Shown here piece after piece: positions 11,697 to 20,614 of a DNA stretch of 64,000 nucleotides (its first letter is position 1; each line of letters begins with the position of its first letter). This DNA comes from Oxalicibacterium flavum (GTDB taxonomy: Bacteria > Pseudomonadota > Gammaproteobacteria > Burkholderiales > Burkholderiaceae_D). The stretch spans positions 124,001 through 188,000 of the forward strand of contig NZ_BMCG01000004.1 in the NCBI RefSeq assembly GCF_014635065.1, in the 5' to 3' direction. Under the pieces are notes generated by a model, which made no database searches, was not told the origin of the DNA, and saw only the letters and a program-made list of their open reading frames with translations. The position numbers were made by a program, and so were the translations under genes.

Positions 11697-11910
11697 GGCG
11701 AGCGCAAGTGGCGGGAACTGCGGTCCAGTCTAGCGACGCTGCCTGCACCCGTCTGTTAGACAGCGCACCGCGCCGGCCGCATGCCTGCTTCGACAATCAG
11801 GGTTGTTCACCGGTAAGGACGACGGCGCCCGGCCGCTCGTCGTCGCCGGTTCCTCCCCGGACGGCAAGTGCCGCGCCGGATGCCGCCGCCACGCCATCGC
11901 AAGGAACCTC

Positions 11911-12318
11911 ATGCACGCACCTCGGGCTGCGACAACCTGGATACGTCATTGCACGCTGGCTCCCGTGATGCTGCTGGCCGTGCTGGCCGTGCTGGCCGGC
12001 AGCGCGCGCGACAGCGGCGCGGCGGAGCCGGCCGATGGCGGCAGCGTCGAGCGCGGCCGCCTGCTGATCAACCGTTACCAGTGCGGCGCCTGCCACACGA
12101 TTCCGGGCGTGCCGCTGGCGCGCGGCAATGCCGGACCGCTGCTGGCCCAGTTCGGCCGCCGCAGCTACATCGCCGGCAAGATCCCTAACACCGAGGAGCT
12201 TCTGGCGAAATGGATCGTCTCGCCGCACAGCCTGATCGCCAACACCGCCATGCCGAGCATGGGCGTCACGCCCGACGATGCGCGCGACATGGCGGCCTAC
12301 CTGAAGTCGCTGCAATGA
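11911..12318 (+). CDS. small periplasmic c-type cytochrome
   Basis: 135 residues from the ATG at 11911, which has AAGGAAC in front. A signal peptide or N-terminal anchor (APVMLLAVLAVLAGSA) precedes a single cytochrome c domain with haem motif CGACH and a methionine ligand candidate in NTAMPSMGV. It is paralogous to the lipoprotein cytochrome on the opposite strand (10789-11157). Its stop overlaps the start of the CoxII gene by four bases (ATGA). It is likely an electron donor or extra redox subunit of the oxidase. Confidence 0.9.
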   Translation: MHAPRAATTWIRHCTLAPVMLLAVLAVLAGSARDSGAAEPADGGSVERGRLLINRYQCGACHTIPGVPLARGNAGPLLAQFGRRSYIAGKIPNTEELLAKWIVSPHSLIANTAMPSMGVTPDDARDMAAYLKSLQ

Positions 12319-13340
12319 GGCGGCGCCTGCCGGCATTCCTGCGCACCGTGCGGCGTCGTGCGACGCCGGCCGGGGCGTTGCTGCTCGGCGGCTGCAGCGG
12401 CGAGCAGCTGCAGTCGGTGCTGCATCCGGGTGGCGGCGATGCGGCCGTGATCGCCGAGATCGCGTGGTTGCTGTTCATCGGCGCGACCGTCATCTTCGTC
12501 GGCGTGATGGTGCTGCTGGCGATGAGCCTGCGCGACGGCCGGCGCAAGGTGCGGCCGGCGGTGTGGCTGCTGGGCGCCGGCGTCGCATTTCCGGTCGCGG
12601 TGCTGTCGGCGCTGCTGGCCTACAGCATCTCGCGCAGCCAGCACCTGCTGGAGCCGGTCTCGCACGATGCACTGGTGGTCTCGGTCACGGCACGCATGTG
12701 GTGGTGGGAAGTGCGCTACCGTGATCCGCACAGCGGGCGCGACGTCACGCTCGCCAACGAAATCCGCGTGCCGGCCGGCAAGCCCGTCTATCTGGCGCTG
12801 TCCAGCGGCGACGTGATCCACAGCTTCTGGGTGCCGGCGCTGGCCGGCAAGGTCGATATGCTGCCGGGCCGCCTGACGCGGTTGCGCATCAATACCGATA
12901 AACCTGGCGTCTATCGTGGCCAGTGCGCCGAATACTGCGGCGAGCAGCATGCGCGCATGGCGTTGCACGTGGTGGTCGAGGAAGCGCAGGTGTTCGACGC
13001 CTGGCTCGCCAATCAGGCGCGTCCCGCCAACACGCCAAACGATGCGCTGACCGAGCGCGGCCGGCGCATCTTTCTCGAACAGCGCTGCAGCGCCTGCCAC
13101 ACGGTGCGCGGCATGGCGGAAGAAAACCTGGTCGGCGGGCTCGAACTCGCGCCCGACCTGACCCACGTCGGCAGCCGTCTCTACCTTGGCGCCGGCACGC
13201 TGCGCAACGAGGGCGAATCCATGCGCGACTGGATCGGCCAGACGCAGCGTTTCAAGCACGGCGCGCGCATGCCGTCCTTCGAACACCTCGACGACGAGCG
13301 GCTCGATGCGCTGACCGCCTACCTGGAGCATCTGCAATGA
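12315..13340 (+). CDS. ctaC: caa3-type cytochrome c oxidase subunit II with fused cytochrome c
   Basis: 341 residues. The N-terminus has a lipobox (LLLGGCSGE) and two membrane helices; a cupredoxin domain follows with the CuA ligands: His in VIHSFW and Cys/Cys/His/Met in QCAEYCGEQHARM (from about residue 203). A cytochrome c domain is fused at the C-terminus with CSACH (from about residue 256) and a methionine in ARMPSF. The fusion is what defines caa3 oxidases. CuA accepts electrons, here probably via the attached haem c, and passes them to subunit I. It overlaps its neighbours by ATGA at both ends. Confidence 0.95.
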   Translation: MRRRLPAFLRTVRRRATPAGALLLGGCSGEQLQSVLHPGGGDAAVIAEIAWLLFIGATVIFVGVMVLLAMSLRDGRRKVRPAVWLLGAGVAFPVAVLSALLAYSISRSQHLLEPVSHDALVVSVTARMWWWEVRYRDPHSGRDVTLANEIRVPAGKPVYLALSSGDVIHSFWVPALAGKVDMLPGRLTRLRINTDKPGVYRGQCAEYCGEQHARMALHVVVEEAQVFDAWLANQARPANTPNDALTERGRRIFLEQRCSACHTVRGMAEENLVGGLELAPDLTHVGSRLYLGAGTLRNEGESMRDWIGQTQRFKHGARMPSFEHLDDERLDALTAYLEHLQ

Positions 13341-15922
13341 GCGGCCCCATCGACACCACGCGCCAGGAGATCGAGGCGGCGATGCAGCCGGGCGCACCGC
13401 TGCCGAGTTCGCTGCCGCGTCCGCCGGGTGAGCTCGAGAAACTGCGCGCGGTGTGGGAAACGCCGCGCGGCCTGCGTTTCTTCAGCTCGGTCAACAACGT
13501 CAACATCGGCCTGCTCTACATCTGCACCGCGCTGCTGTTCTTCGTGCTGGCCGGCATCCTCGGTCTCCTGATCCGCGCGCAGCTCGCGGTGCCCGACAGC
13601 GAACTGATCGCCGCCGGCACCTACAACCAGATCTTCACCATGCACGGCACCGTGATGATGTTCCTGTTCGCGATCCCGATCGTGGAGGCGATCGCGGTCT
13701 ATCTGCTGCCGGGCATGCTGGGCGCGCGCGACCTGCCGTTTCCGCGCCTGTCGGCCTATGCGTACTGGGCCTATGCGATCGGCGGACTGGCCTTCTTCTG
13801 CACGCTGTTCGTGGGTCTCGCGCCGGACGGCGGCTGGTTCATGTATCCGCCGCTGACGAGCAAGGAATTCTCGCCCGGCGTCAATGCCGACTTCTGGCTG
13901 CTCGGCATCGGCTTCATCGAAATCTCGGCGATTGCGGGCGCGATCGAGATCATCATCGGCATCCTCTTCACGCGCGCGCCCGGCATGACGCTCTCGCGCA
14001 TGCCGATCTACGTGTGGTCGATGCTGGTGGTGGCGCTGATGATCGTGTTCGCGTTCCCGGCCATCATCGCCGGCACCATCCTGCTCGAACTCGAGCGCGC
14101 CTTCGACTGGCCGTTCTTCATCGCCGCGCGCGGCGGCGACCCGGTGCTGTGGCAGCACCTGTTCTGGTTCTTCGGCCATCCCGAGGTCTATATCATCTTC
14201 CTGCCGGCAGCCGGCATGGTCTCGACCATGATCCCGACCATCGCGCAGACCGGGCTGGTCGGTTACCGCACCATCGTGGTCGCGCTGATCGGCGTCGGCG
14301 TGCTGAGCTTTGGTCTGTGGGCGCACCACATGTTCACCGCCGGTCTTGGCGCGATGGAACTCAACTTCGTCTCGGCCGCCAGCATGGCGGTCGCGATCCC
14401 GACCGCGATCCAGGTCTTCGCGTGGATCGCCACGCTGTGGCGCGGCAAGGTCAGACGCTCGACGCCGATGTACTTCCTGCTCGGCTTCATGTTCATCTTC
14501 GTGCTGGGCGGCCTGACCGGCGTGATGGTGGCGGTGCTGCCGTTCGACTGGCAGGTGCACGACACCTACTTCATCGTCGCGCATCTGCACTACGTGCTGA
14601 TCGGCGGCATGGTGTTCCCGATGTTTGCCGGGCTCTATTACTGGATGCCGCTGATCAACGGCAACACGCTGTCGGAGCGGCTCGGCAAGTGGGTTTGCGG
14701 ACTGATGTTCGTCGGCTTCAACCTCGCTTTCTTCCCGATGCACATCGCCGGCCTGCTCGGCATGCCGCGCCGCGTCTATACCTACAGCGCCGAGATGGGC
14801 TGGGATTTCTGGAACATGCTGTCGTCGATCGGCGCGCTGGTGCTGGCGGTCGGCGTGGCGCTGTTCTTCGCAGACGTGTTCCGCCTGATCGGCAGGCCGG
14901 CGCGGCAGAACGACAATCCGTGGCGCGCCTCGACCATGGAATGGCTGTCGTCGGAAGACTATTCGTCGCGCAGCATTCCGCAGGTGCACTCGCGCGATCC
15001 GCTGTGGGACAACCCCGATCTGTCGCGGGAAGTCGAGGAAGGCCGGCACTGGCTGCCCGGGGCGACGACCGGCGGGCGCGAGACCCTGATCACCAGTCCC
15101 GTGCGCGCATTGCCGACCCACGTGCAGGTGCTGCCCGGCGACAGCTGGCTGCCGCTGCTGGCGGCGGCCGGCACCGCCGCCTTCTTCCTGCTGCTGACGG
15201 TGGAATGGGTGGTGCCGGCCTTCATCGGCGGCATCATCGCGATCGCCGCCATCATGCGCTGGCTGTGGCAGGTTGACGGGCGGCCGGTGGCCGAGCAGGT
15301 GCAGGTGGCCGACCGCATCTGGCTGCCGGTCGGCGCGATCGGCACCGCCTCGCATTCGTGGTGGGCCACCGTCATCATGCTGATCGTCGATGCGACGATC
15401 TTCGCTGCCATGATGTTCGCCTACATCCACATCTCGATGCTGCTGCAGGTCTGCCCGCCGCCGGGTGCGGCGCTGCCGGCCGGCAGCTGGCCGCTGCTGG
15501 CCGGCGGCCAGCTGGTCGTCGGCTCGCTGCTGTTCGAGATCATGCGCCGGCGTTCGCTGCAATTGCAAGCGAATGCGCTGCACGCCTTCCAGCCATGGCT
15601 GCGCACGGCGGTGCTGGCCGCGCTGCTGCTGGCCTGCGCCGCCTACGCCGCCGACCTCGGCAGCCATCTGCTGGCCGGGCTCGACCCGACCGCGCAGGCA
15701 TGGAGCGCGGCGGTCGCGGTCATGCTCGCGTGGCAGGGTTTCCACATGGCGGTGCTGGTGCTGCTGGCCGCCTACCTGCTCGCGCGGTCGTGGGCCGGCC
15801 GGCTGGGTCCCTCGAGCCGCGGCACGCTCGACAACATCGCGCTGATCTGGCACTACGTGACGCTGCAGGGCTGCGTGGCGGCCTTCGCCATCCACATGCT
15901 GCCGCGCCTGATGGAACTGTGA
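13337..15922 (+). CDS. cytochrome c oxidase subunit I-III fusion
   Basis: 861 residues. Up to about residue 580 it is subunit I: the copper-B/haem region reads WFFGHPEVYIIFLP near residue 280, with the His-Tyr pair and the glutamate of A1-type haem-copper oxidases. WAHHMFTAG supplies the two further CuB histidines and DTYFIVAHLHYV the haem ligands. The remaining ~280 residues form a subunit III-like set of helices ending in DNIALIWHYVTLQGC. The single polypeptide reduces oxygen to water and pumps protons in the inner membrane. The I-III fusion is known from some bacterial caa3 and ba3-like operons. Assembly genes such as ctaG, ctaA or ctaB are not next to it. Confidence 0.93.
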   Translation: MSGPIDTTRQEIEAAMQPGAPLPSSLPRPPGELEKLRAVWETPRGLRFFSSVNNVNIGLLYICTALLFFVLAGILGLLIRAQLAVPDSELIAAGTYNQIFTMHGTVMMFLFAIPIVEAIAVYLLPGMLGARDLPFPRLSAYAYWAYAIGGLAFFCTLFVGLAPDGGWFMYPPLTSKEFSPGVNADFWLLGIGFIEISAIAGAIEIIIGILFTRAPGMTLSRMPIYVWSMLVVALMIVFAFPAIIAGTILLELERAFDWPFFIAARGGDPVLWQHLFWFFGHPEVYIIFLPAAGMVSTMIPTIAQTGLVGYRTIVVALIGVGVLSFGLWAHHMFTAGLGAMELNFVSAASMAVAIPTAIQVFAWIATLWRGKVRRSTPMYFLLGFMFIFVLGGLTGVMVAVLPFDWQVHDTYFIVAHLHYVLIGGMVFPMFAGLYYWMPLINGNTLSERLGKWVCGLMFVGFNLAFFPMHIAGLLGMPRRVYTYSAEMGWDFWNMLSSIGALVLAVGVALFFADVFRLIGRPARQNDNPWRASTMEWLSSEDYSSRSIPQVHSRDPLWDNPDLSREVEEGRHWLPGATTGGRETLITSPVRALPTHVQVLPGDSWLPLLAAAGTAAFFLLLTVEWVVPAFIGGIIAIAAIMRWLWQVDGRPVAEQVQVADRIWLPVGAIGTASHSWWATVIMLIVDATIFAAMMFAYIHISMLLQVCPPPGAALPAGSWPLLAGGQLVVGSLLFEIMRRRSLQLQANALHAFQPWLRTAVLAALLLACAAYAADLGSHLLAGLDPTAQAWSAAVAVMLAWQGFHMAVLVLLAAYLLARSWAGRLGPSSRGTLDNIALIWHYVTLQGCVAAFAIHMLPRLMEL

Positions 15923-15932
15923 GGCCGCCGCC

Positions 15933-16289
15933 ATGGAATCGATCAGCCACCACGACCGCTTTCTGTCCTCGCTGCTCGATGCCGGCGCGCCGCTGATCCT
16001 GTGGGCGCTGTGGCTGTTCGGCATCTATGCCTACGCGGCGGTGGCCTGCGACACCGCGCTCGCCAATACCACATGGGCCGGCCACCCGGCGATCGTCGTG
16101 GTACTGGCCGGCACCACGGGGCTGACCTTGCTGATCCTGCTGGCCATGCTGGCACGCGCCATCGCTCGTTTGTGCGCCGCACCGCGCAGCCTGATGGCTT
16201 TTGCGCGTGTCGGCATCGCGCTGCTGGGTTTGATCGGCACGGTGTGGGGCGCCTTGCCGATCTTCATGATGACGAACTGCGTGGCATGA
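15933..16289 (+). CDS. small membrane protein of the oxidase operon
   Basis: 118 residues with three predicted membrane helices (around residues 18-40, 52-75 and 88-110) and no recognisable catalytic motif. It begins 10 bases after the CoxI-III stop, so it belongs to the same transcript. Position suggests a small structural or assembly subunit of the oxidase, comparable in role to subunit IV, but the sequence does not match a family I can name. The ribosome site is weak (GAGG 9 bases before the ATG). Confidence 0.75.
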   Translation: MESISHHDRFLSSLLDAGAPLILWALWLFGIYAYAAVACDTALANTTWAGHPAIVVVLAGTTGLTLLILLAMLARAIARLCAAPRSLMAFARVGIALLGLIGTVWGALPIFMMTNCVA

Positions 16290-16294
16290 ATGAA

Positions 16295-16318
16295 CAAGGG
16301 ACGCCGCGGCGTCCCTTG
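16295..16318 (+). terminator. palindromic hairpin after the oxidase operon
   Basis: A perfect 12-bp inverted repeat with no spacer (CAAGGGACGCCG/CGGCGTCCCTTG) lies just after the stop codon at 16289. There is no long T-tract, so it may act as a weak terminator or as a 3'-end stabiliser. The autotransporter gene approaches from the other side. Confidence 0.55.
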
Positions 16319-16340
16319 TGGTGTGGACAGACGGTGCCCG

Positions 16341-19300
16341 TCACCAGTTCTTGCGCAGTCCGACCAGCAGCGCGAGTCCGGTCTGGCGGCTGTTGAACTC
16401 GCCCTGCACATCTGCGAACAGCGACAGGCCATTGCCGGCGCGCCCGGCCACGGTGATGCCGGCGATCAGGCTGTCGCGCGGCAGATCGACGCCGTAGGTC
16501 GTGAAGGATGCGGCCGGTGCGCCCTGGAACTGCGCCGTCATTCCCTTGTTCACATCGCCGAACTCATGCGCCCAGATCGCGCGTGGCTGCACGCTGATGC
16601 CATCGAAGTCCAACAGTGCGCGCGCGCCGAGCAGGGTACGCGTCGAGGTGACGCTCTGCGCATCGGCCCGGATGTTCAGCGCGCCGGCACCGGTTTCCGT
16701 GAAACCGTCGTTGCGGTTGTGCAGAACGGCCAGACCTGCCAGCGGCTGCAGCGTCCAGCTCGCCTGCGGCAGGTCGTAGCCGACCTCGCCGTAGGCCGAG
16801 ACGGTCTTGCTGTCGAACCGCGCATGCGCGGTGCGGACCAGCGTGCCGACCGTGATGTTCCTGTCCATCTCGTTCGCATTGTGTGCCAGCATCAGGTTGC
16901 CGTTGACGGTCCACGGACCATTCGCATGGCTCGCATAGACAGCCACGGCGCTGCTGCGCGTCTCGCCGGTCTCGGCAAAGCTCGCGCGCACGTCGGCATC
17001 GCTATGGCTGAACGCCACACCGACCACCAGATTGTCGCGCACGCGCGCATCGAAACCGGCGCTGATGCCGACTCCCTGCACCCGTGACCCGGCCGCGTTG
17101 CCGTCACCTGAGGTGTCCTGGTCCGAACCGAAACCGCGCAGCCAGAAGCCGCGCCTGCCCGCGTCCACCGGCATGCCGCCGCCCAGCGAGAATGCCGACG
17201 GCGACGCATCCGACACCGTGTTCTGCGCCAGCGCCGGCATCAGATCGTTGATGCGATCGCTGGCCGCCAGCTGCATGCCGTTGATCGACTGCGCGGTCCT
17301 GCTCATGCCGACGGTCTGCAGGCGGCTCATCAACTGGTTACTGAAATTGTTGCTGAAGCCGACACCCGAGCGCTGCATGCCGGTCAGGCCGGCGCCGCCG
17401 ATGCTGTCGTACGCTGCACGTGCCTGATCGGCCGAGAGATTGTTGACGGCGTTGATGACCGTGCTCATCTCGGCGCTGGGGGCCGACACGTTCTGCAGCG
17501 CTGCGGCCACGCTGCGCTGGTTCCGCGTACTTGCAACATCGGTATAGGCGACGTCGTTGCGCGCAAGTGTCAGATAGACGTGATTGGCATCCTGCGACAG
17601 GGAGGGATCGAGGAACGCCAGCGAGGAAGAGACACCGTCGAACTGCCCTGCCAGGGCATTGGCCTGGAGAATGGTGTAGGTGGTATCGGCGGCATAGTTG
17701 CCGTTGGCTGTCACTGCCGCCACGTTGCCGGCCAGGGTGGCGGTGCCGTTGACGATCACCTTGTCGCTGTTGCCGGCGGCATCCGTCTCGACGCGATAGG
17801 TCGAACCGCTGGCGAAGTTCAGGTTGCCGTTTACCGTCAGGGTACCGATCGAGTTGCCGGGAGCCAGCGTGCCGCCGCTGGCGACCGAGACGGCGCCGAC
17901 GGTACCGGAGCCGCCCAATGTACCGCCGCTATTGACGAGAACATTGGAGGAAGCGATGGAACCGTTGACGGCAAGCGTGCCGGCATCGATGGTGGTGGTG
18001 CCCGTGTAGCTGTTGTTGCCGCTCAAGATCAGCGTGCCGGCCCCGGCCTTGGTCAGCGTCTTGCCGTCCCATCCTGTCGTGGCATTGGCGATCTGATCGG
18101 AAAGCGATATGCCGACATCAAAATTTTCCGAGGCATCCACGAGGGTAAACATGCCGTGTGCCAGGTTGTTGCCGGCAGTCCAGCTCAGGTCGTAGCTGGC
18201 CAGGTATTGGCGGTTATCGGCGGATTTGCGCGTGTTGACAGTCAGGTAGTCCACCGAACCGGTGAAACCGCCAACACTCACCGTGGCAAAATCGCCGTTG
18301 ATAGCGGTGCTGGTGTCGATCAGCACGACCTCGTCCGGGCTGGCGCTGTGAATTCCGCCAAGCCGGAAGGTCACGTCGTTCCCGAGCGTCACCGTGTCTG
18401 CGCGCAGCGGCGCGCCGTTCGCGCCCGCCGCGAGGTCGAGAACGGTGTGGTCGGCCATGCCGATATCGCCCGTCGTTCCCAGTGTCGCCGGCCCCTGCAC
18501 CGCCAGCGTGCTGCCGGCGCCCGACACCTTCAGGTCGCCGGCCAGCCTGCTGGCCGCGCCAGAGGCGCCATCGCCATACTGCAGCGTCCCGCCTGTCACT
18601 TCGGCCGACCCGCCCAGTTGCCCCAGTACCACCAGTTTGCCGCCCGACACCGTGGTCTTGCCCAGGAAGGCGCCGTTGGCGCCCGTCAGGAACGTGGTGC
18701 CGGCAACCTGGTTCAGGCTGTGCGCGCCGCTGCCCGTGCTCTGCAACCGTGTCGCGAACCGGTAGGCGGTATCGGTATGGTTGAAGTTCAGCGTGGCAAT
18801 GCCCGCGCCGAACTGCACCGCGCCGGCGTTGAGCGTGCCCGCGCCTGCGGCCGGCTGCCCTGGCGCCGCGCCGATGTTGAGGGTGCCGCTGGTGGGAAAG
18901 ATCAGGAACCGGTCCAGCGCCAGCGACACGATCCCCGTGCCGGACGCGCCGACGTTGACGGCGCCGCCTTGCCCGATCGTCAGGGCGCCGGCGCCCGTTC
19001 CCACGCCGAAGCCCAGGATCATCGCGCCGCTGTTGTTCCAGGTGGAACCGGCGCCGCGCACCACGACATTGCCGTTGCCGCTCATGCTGCCCACATAGCT
19101 GTCGCGGTTCGAGACGGTGCCGCCCGACTCGATGCTCAGGGTGCCCTGGCCGGATACGTCGCCCACCCTGAGCTCGCCGGCATTGGCCCAGGTCGACCCG
19201 TGCCCCGACACCAGGAAATTGCCGTTGCCGTTCTGATTGCGCCCGACGACGCCATCGACGCTGGCGACATACCCGCCCGCCAGGACCGACACGGCGCCCC

Positions 19301-20411
19301 TGCCGCCCTCCGAGCCGACCAGCAGCGCCGCGCGATTGTTCCAGAGCGCCCCCAAGTCCGAAACCGTGACGGTCGCCGCGCCGTTCCGCTGCGCATCGAC
19401 CGTGGCGAACTGGTTCGAGACCGTGCCTTGATAGAAGATGCTCAGGTCGCCAAGCCCGCTGCCGCCAACGAACAGGTTGCCGGTCAGGGCCCAGGTCGAG
19501 CCGGCGTTGTTCACGTTGACCCGGGCCGAGGCGCCAGGCGCCGCGCCGGCATCGATCCGGCCTTGCGCGGTGCCCAGCTTGTTGGCGATCTGCAGGGATC
19601 CGCCCGTGACGGTGGTATCGCCGTCGAAGCGCGAACTGTCGCCCTGCAACGCCGTGATGCCGGCGTAATGATTGAGCTGGTGTTGCCCACCCTGGCCGCC
19701 GTTCAGGGCGGGCGCGAAGGCCAGGGCTCCCGTCGAATTGAAGTTCAGCGTGCCGCTGCCCGCGCCAAAGCGCACCTCCGCTGCGTCCAGGATGCCGACG
19801 GCATCGGCGGCCGCGCTGCCGGGCGCGCTGCCGATGTTGATGACGCCGACCGCGTCGCGATTGCTGGCCAGCTCGACACTCCCCAGGCCATTGGCGCCCA
19901 CCGAGACCATGCCTTGATTGGCGATCGTCAGCGTGCCGCTGCCGTTGGCGCCGACGACCAGGCGGCCGTTGACCACCCAGGACGCGCCCGGGCCCGATAC
20001 CGTCACCGTGCCCTCGCCGTTCGGCGTCGCCCCCAGCCAGCCGTTGGCGCTGCGCACGATCGTCGCCGGGGACTCGATCAACAGCGAACCGAACGCGGCA
20101 TTGCCGACGACCAGATCATTGGCGCCGTTCCAGTTCATCGAGGGGGTCACGTCGCCGACCGCCACCGTACCGGCCAGCGCCTGTGCAAAAGGCACGCTGC
20201 ACAATGAAACGATCAGGATTGAACGGGTGCGGCGCCAATTTCTTGGCGCCAACCTATCCTCGATGCAGAAGTTGCCATCCGATTTCTTGATGGCGCACCT
20301 ATGCCTGTGACGCGTAGATTGGCTGCTTTTGCTCTTGCCGCGTGTCATTTCGCTGACCGCCTGCCAGCTGCGTGTGACGGCGTTGAATATCACGCGATAG
20401 ATGCGATTCAT
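16341..20411 (-). CDS. large type Va autotransporter
   Basis: 1356 residues. The N-terminus carries the extended signal peptide region of autotransporters (MNRIYRVIFNAVTRSW), with the hydrophobic core later (RSILIVSLCSVPFAQALA). The passenger is a long beta-helix built of Gly/Ala/Asn-rich turns, with recurring GAGSTWNNSG-type modules between about residues 290 and 450 and a passenger-associated repeat (GAGTLILSGNNSYTG) near 775. The last ~280 residues form the autotransporter barrel and end in the aromatic residue of RKNW, as required for outer-membrane insertion. I see no protease catalytic triad, so adhesion or aggregation is the best guess. It may be controlled by the neighbouring two-component system, which has the same 27-bp sequence upstream. 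Confidence 0.93.
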   Translation of the reverse strand: MNRIYRVIFNAVTRSWQAVSEMTRGKSKSSQSTRHRHRCAIKKSDGNFCIEDRLAPRNWRRTRSILIVSLCSVPFAQALAGTVAVGDVTPSMNWNGANDLVVGNAAFGSLLIESPATIVRSANGWLGATPNGEGTVTVSGPGASWVVNGRLVVGANGSGTLTIANQGMVSVGANGLGSVELASNRDAVGVINIGSAPGSAAADAVGILDAAEVRFGAGSGTLNFNSTGALAFAPALNGGQGGQHQLNHYAGITALQGDSSRFDGDTTVTGGSLQIANKLGTAQGRIDAGAAPGASARVNVNNAGSTWALTGNLFVGGSGLGDLSIFYQGTVSNQFATVDAQRNGAATVTVSDLGALWNNRAALLVGSEGGRGAVSVLAGGYVASVDGVVGRNQNGNGNFLVSGHGSTWANAGELRVGDVSGQGTLSIESGGTVSNRDSYVGSMSGNGNVVVRGAGSTWNNSGAMILGFGVGTGAGALTIGQGGAVNVGASGTGIVSLALDRFLIFPTSGTLNIGAAPGQPAAGAGTLNAGAVQFGAGIATLNFNHTDTAYRFATRLQSTGSGAHSLNQVAGTTFLTGANGAFLGKTTVSGGKLVVLGQLGGSAEVTGGTLQYGDGASGAASRLAGDLKVSGAGSTLAVQGPATLGTTGDIGMADHTVLDLAAGANGAPLRADTVTLGNDVTFRLGGIHSASPDEVVLIDTSTAINGDFATVSVGGFTGSVDYLTVNTRKSADNRQYLASYDLSWTAGNNLAHGMFTLVDASENFDVGISLSDQIANATTGWDGKTLTKAGAGTLILSGNNSYTGTTTIDAGTLAVNGSIASSNVLVNSGGTLGGSGTVGAVSVASGGTLAPGNSIGTLTVNGNLNFASGSTYRVETDAAGNSDKVIVNGTATLAGNVAAVTANGNYAADTTYTILQANALAGQFDGVSSSLAFLDPSLSQDANHVYLTLARNDVAYTDVASTRNQRSVAAALQNVSAPSAEMSTVINAVNNLSADQARAAYDSIGGAGLTGMQRSGVGFSNNFSNQLMSRLQTVGMSRTAQSINGMQLAASDRINDLMPALAQNTVSDASPSAFSLGGGMPVDAGRRGFWLRGFGSDQDTSGDGNAAGSRVQGVGISAGFDARVRDNLVVGVAFSHSDADVRASFAETGETRSSAVAVYASHANGPWTVNGNLMLAHNANEMDRNITVGTLVRTAHARFDSKTVSAYGEVGYDLPQASWTLQPLAGLAVLHNRNDGFTETGAGALNIRADAQSVTSTRTLLGARALLDFDGISVQPRAIWAHEFGDVNKGMTAQFQGAPAASFTTYGVDLPRDSLIAGITVAGRAGNGLSLFADVQGEFNSRQTGLALLVGLRKNW

Positions 20412-20540
20412 GTGTCGTTACCTTAAAGATGTCGCCATTCTGCCGGCTCGCTCTCGAACGATTGTCCGGATGGCGTGAGCGCACTGGAGACCGGGATGGC
20501 TGTTGCTGAAAGGTAAAATTAGACAGGGCGCATGGATTCT

Positions 20541-20567
20541 TGAACATCACTGAAAACTGGTAATCGG
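20541..20567 (-). promoter_or_regulatory. 27-bp shared element upstream of the autotransporter
   Basis: A 27-base sequence, containing CATCACTGAAAACTGGTA on the plus strand, lies 130 bases upstream of the autotransporter ATG. It recurs with one mismatch at 23213-23239, 53 bases upstream of the response-regulator ATG, in the same orientation relative to the gene. It is a candidate binding site for that regulator. Here it also forms an AACATCAC/GTGATGTT hairpin with a T-run on the plus strand, which is absent at the second copy. Confidence 0.55.
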
Positions 20568-20614
20568 TGATGTTTTTGCGGGAAATGCGCCGGCTGGCGT
20601 GCAGAAAGGGGCGG

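Noticed and set aside
13319-16024. 901-codon minus-strand frame opposite the oxidase genes
   Set aside because: The composition (Arg, His, Gln, Asp rich) is typical of an antisense shadow of a high-GC gene; the plus strand has all oxidase motifs.
17580-20207. 875-codon plus-strand frame opposite the autotransporter
   Set aside because: Low-complexity translation mirroring the repeats of the minus-strand autotransporter, no ribosome site, no recognisable motif.
20541-20575. Plus-strand intrinsic terminator AACATCAC/GTGATGTT with T-run
   Set aside because: No plus-strand gene ends here, and the stem depends on bases not kept at the second copy of the repeat, so the shared element is better read as a regulatory site.
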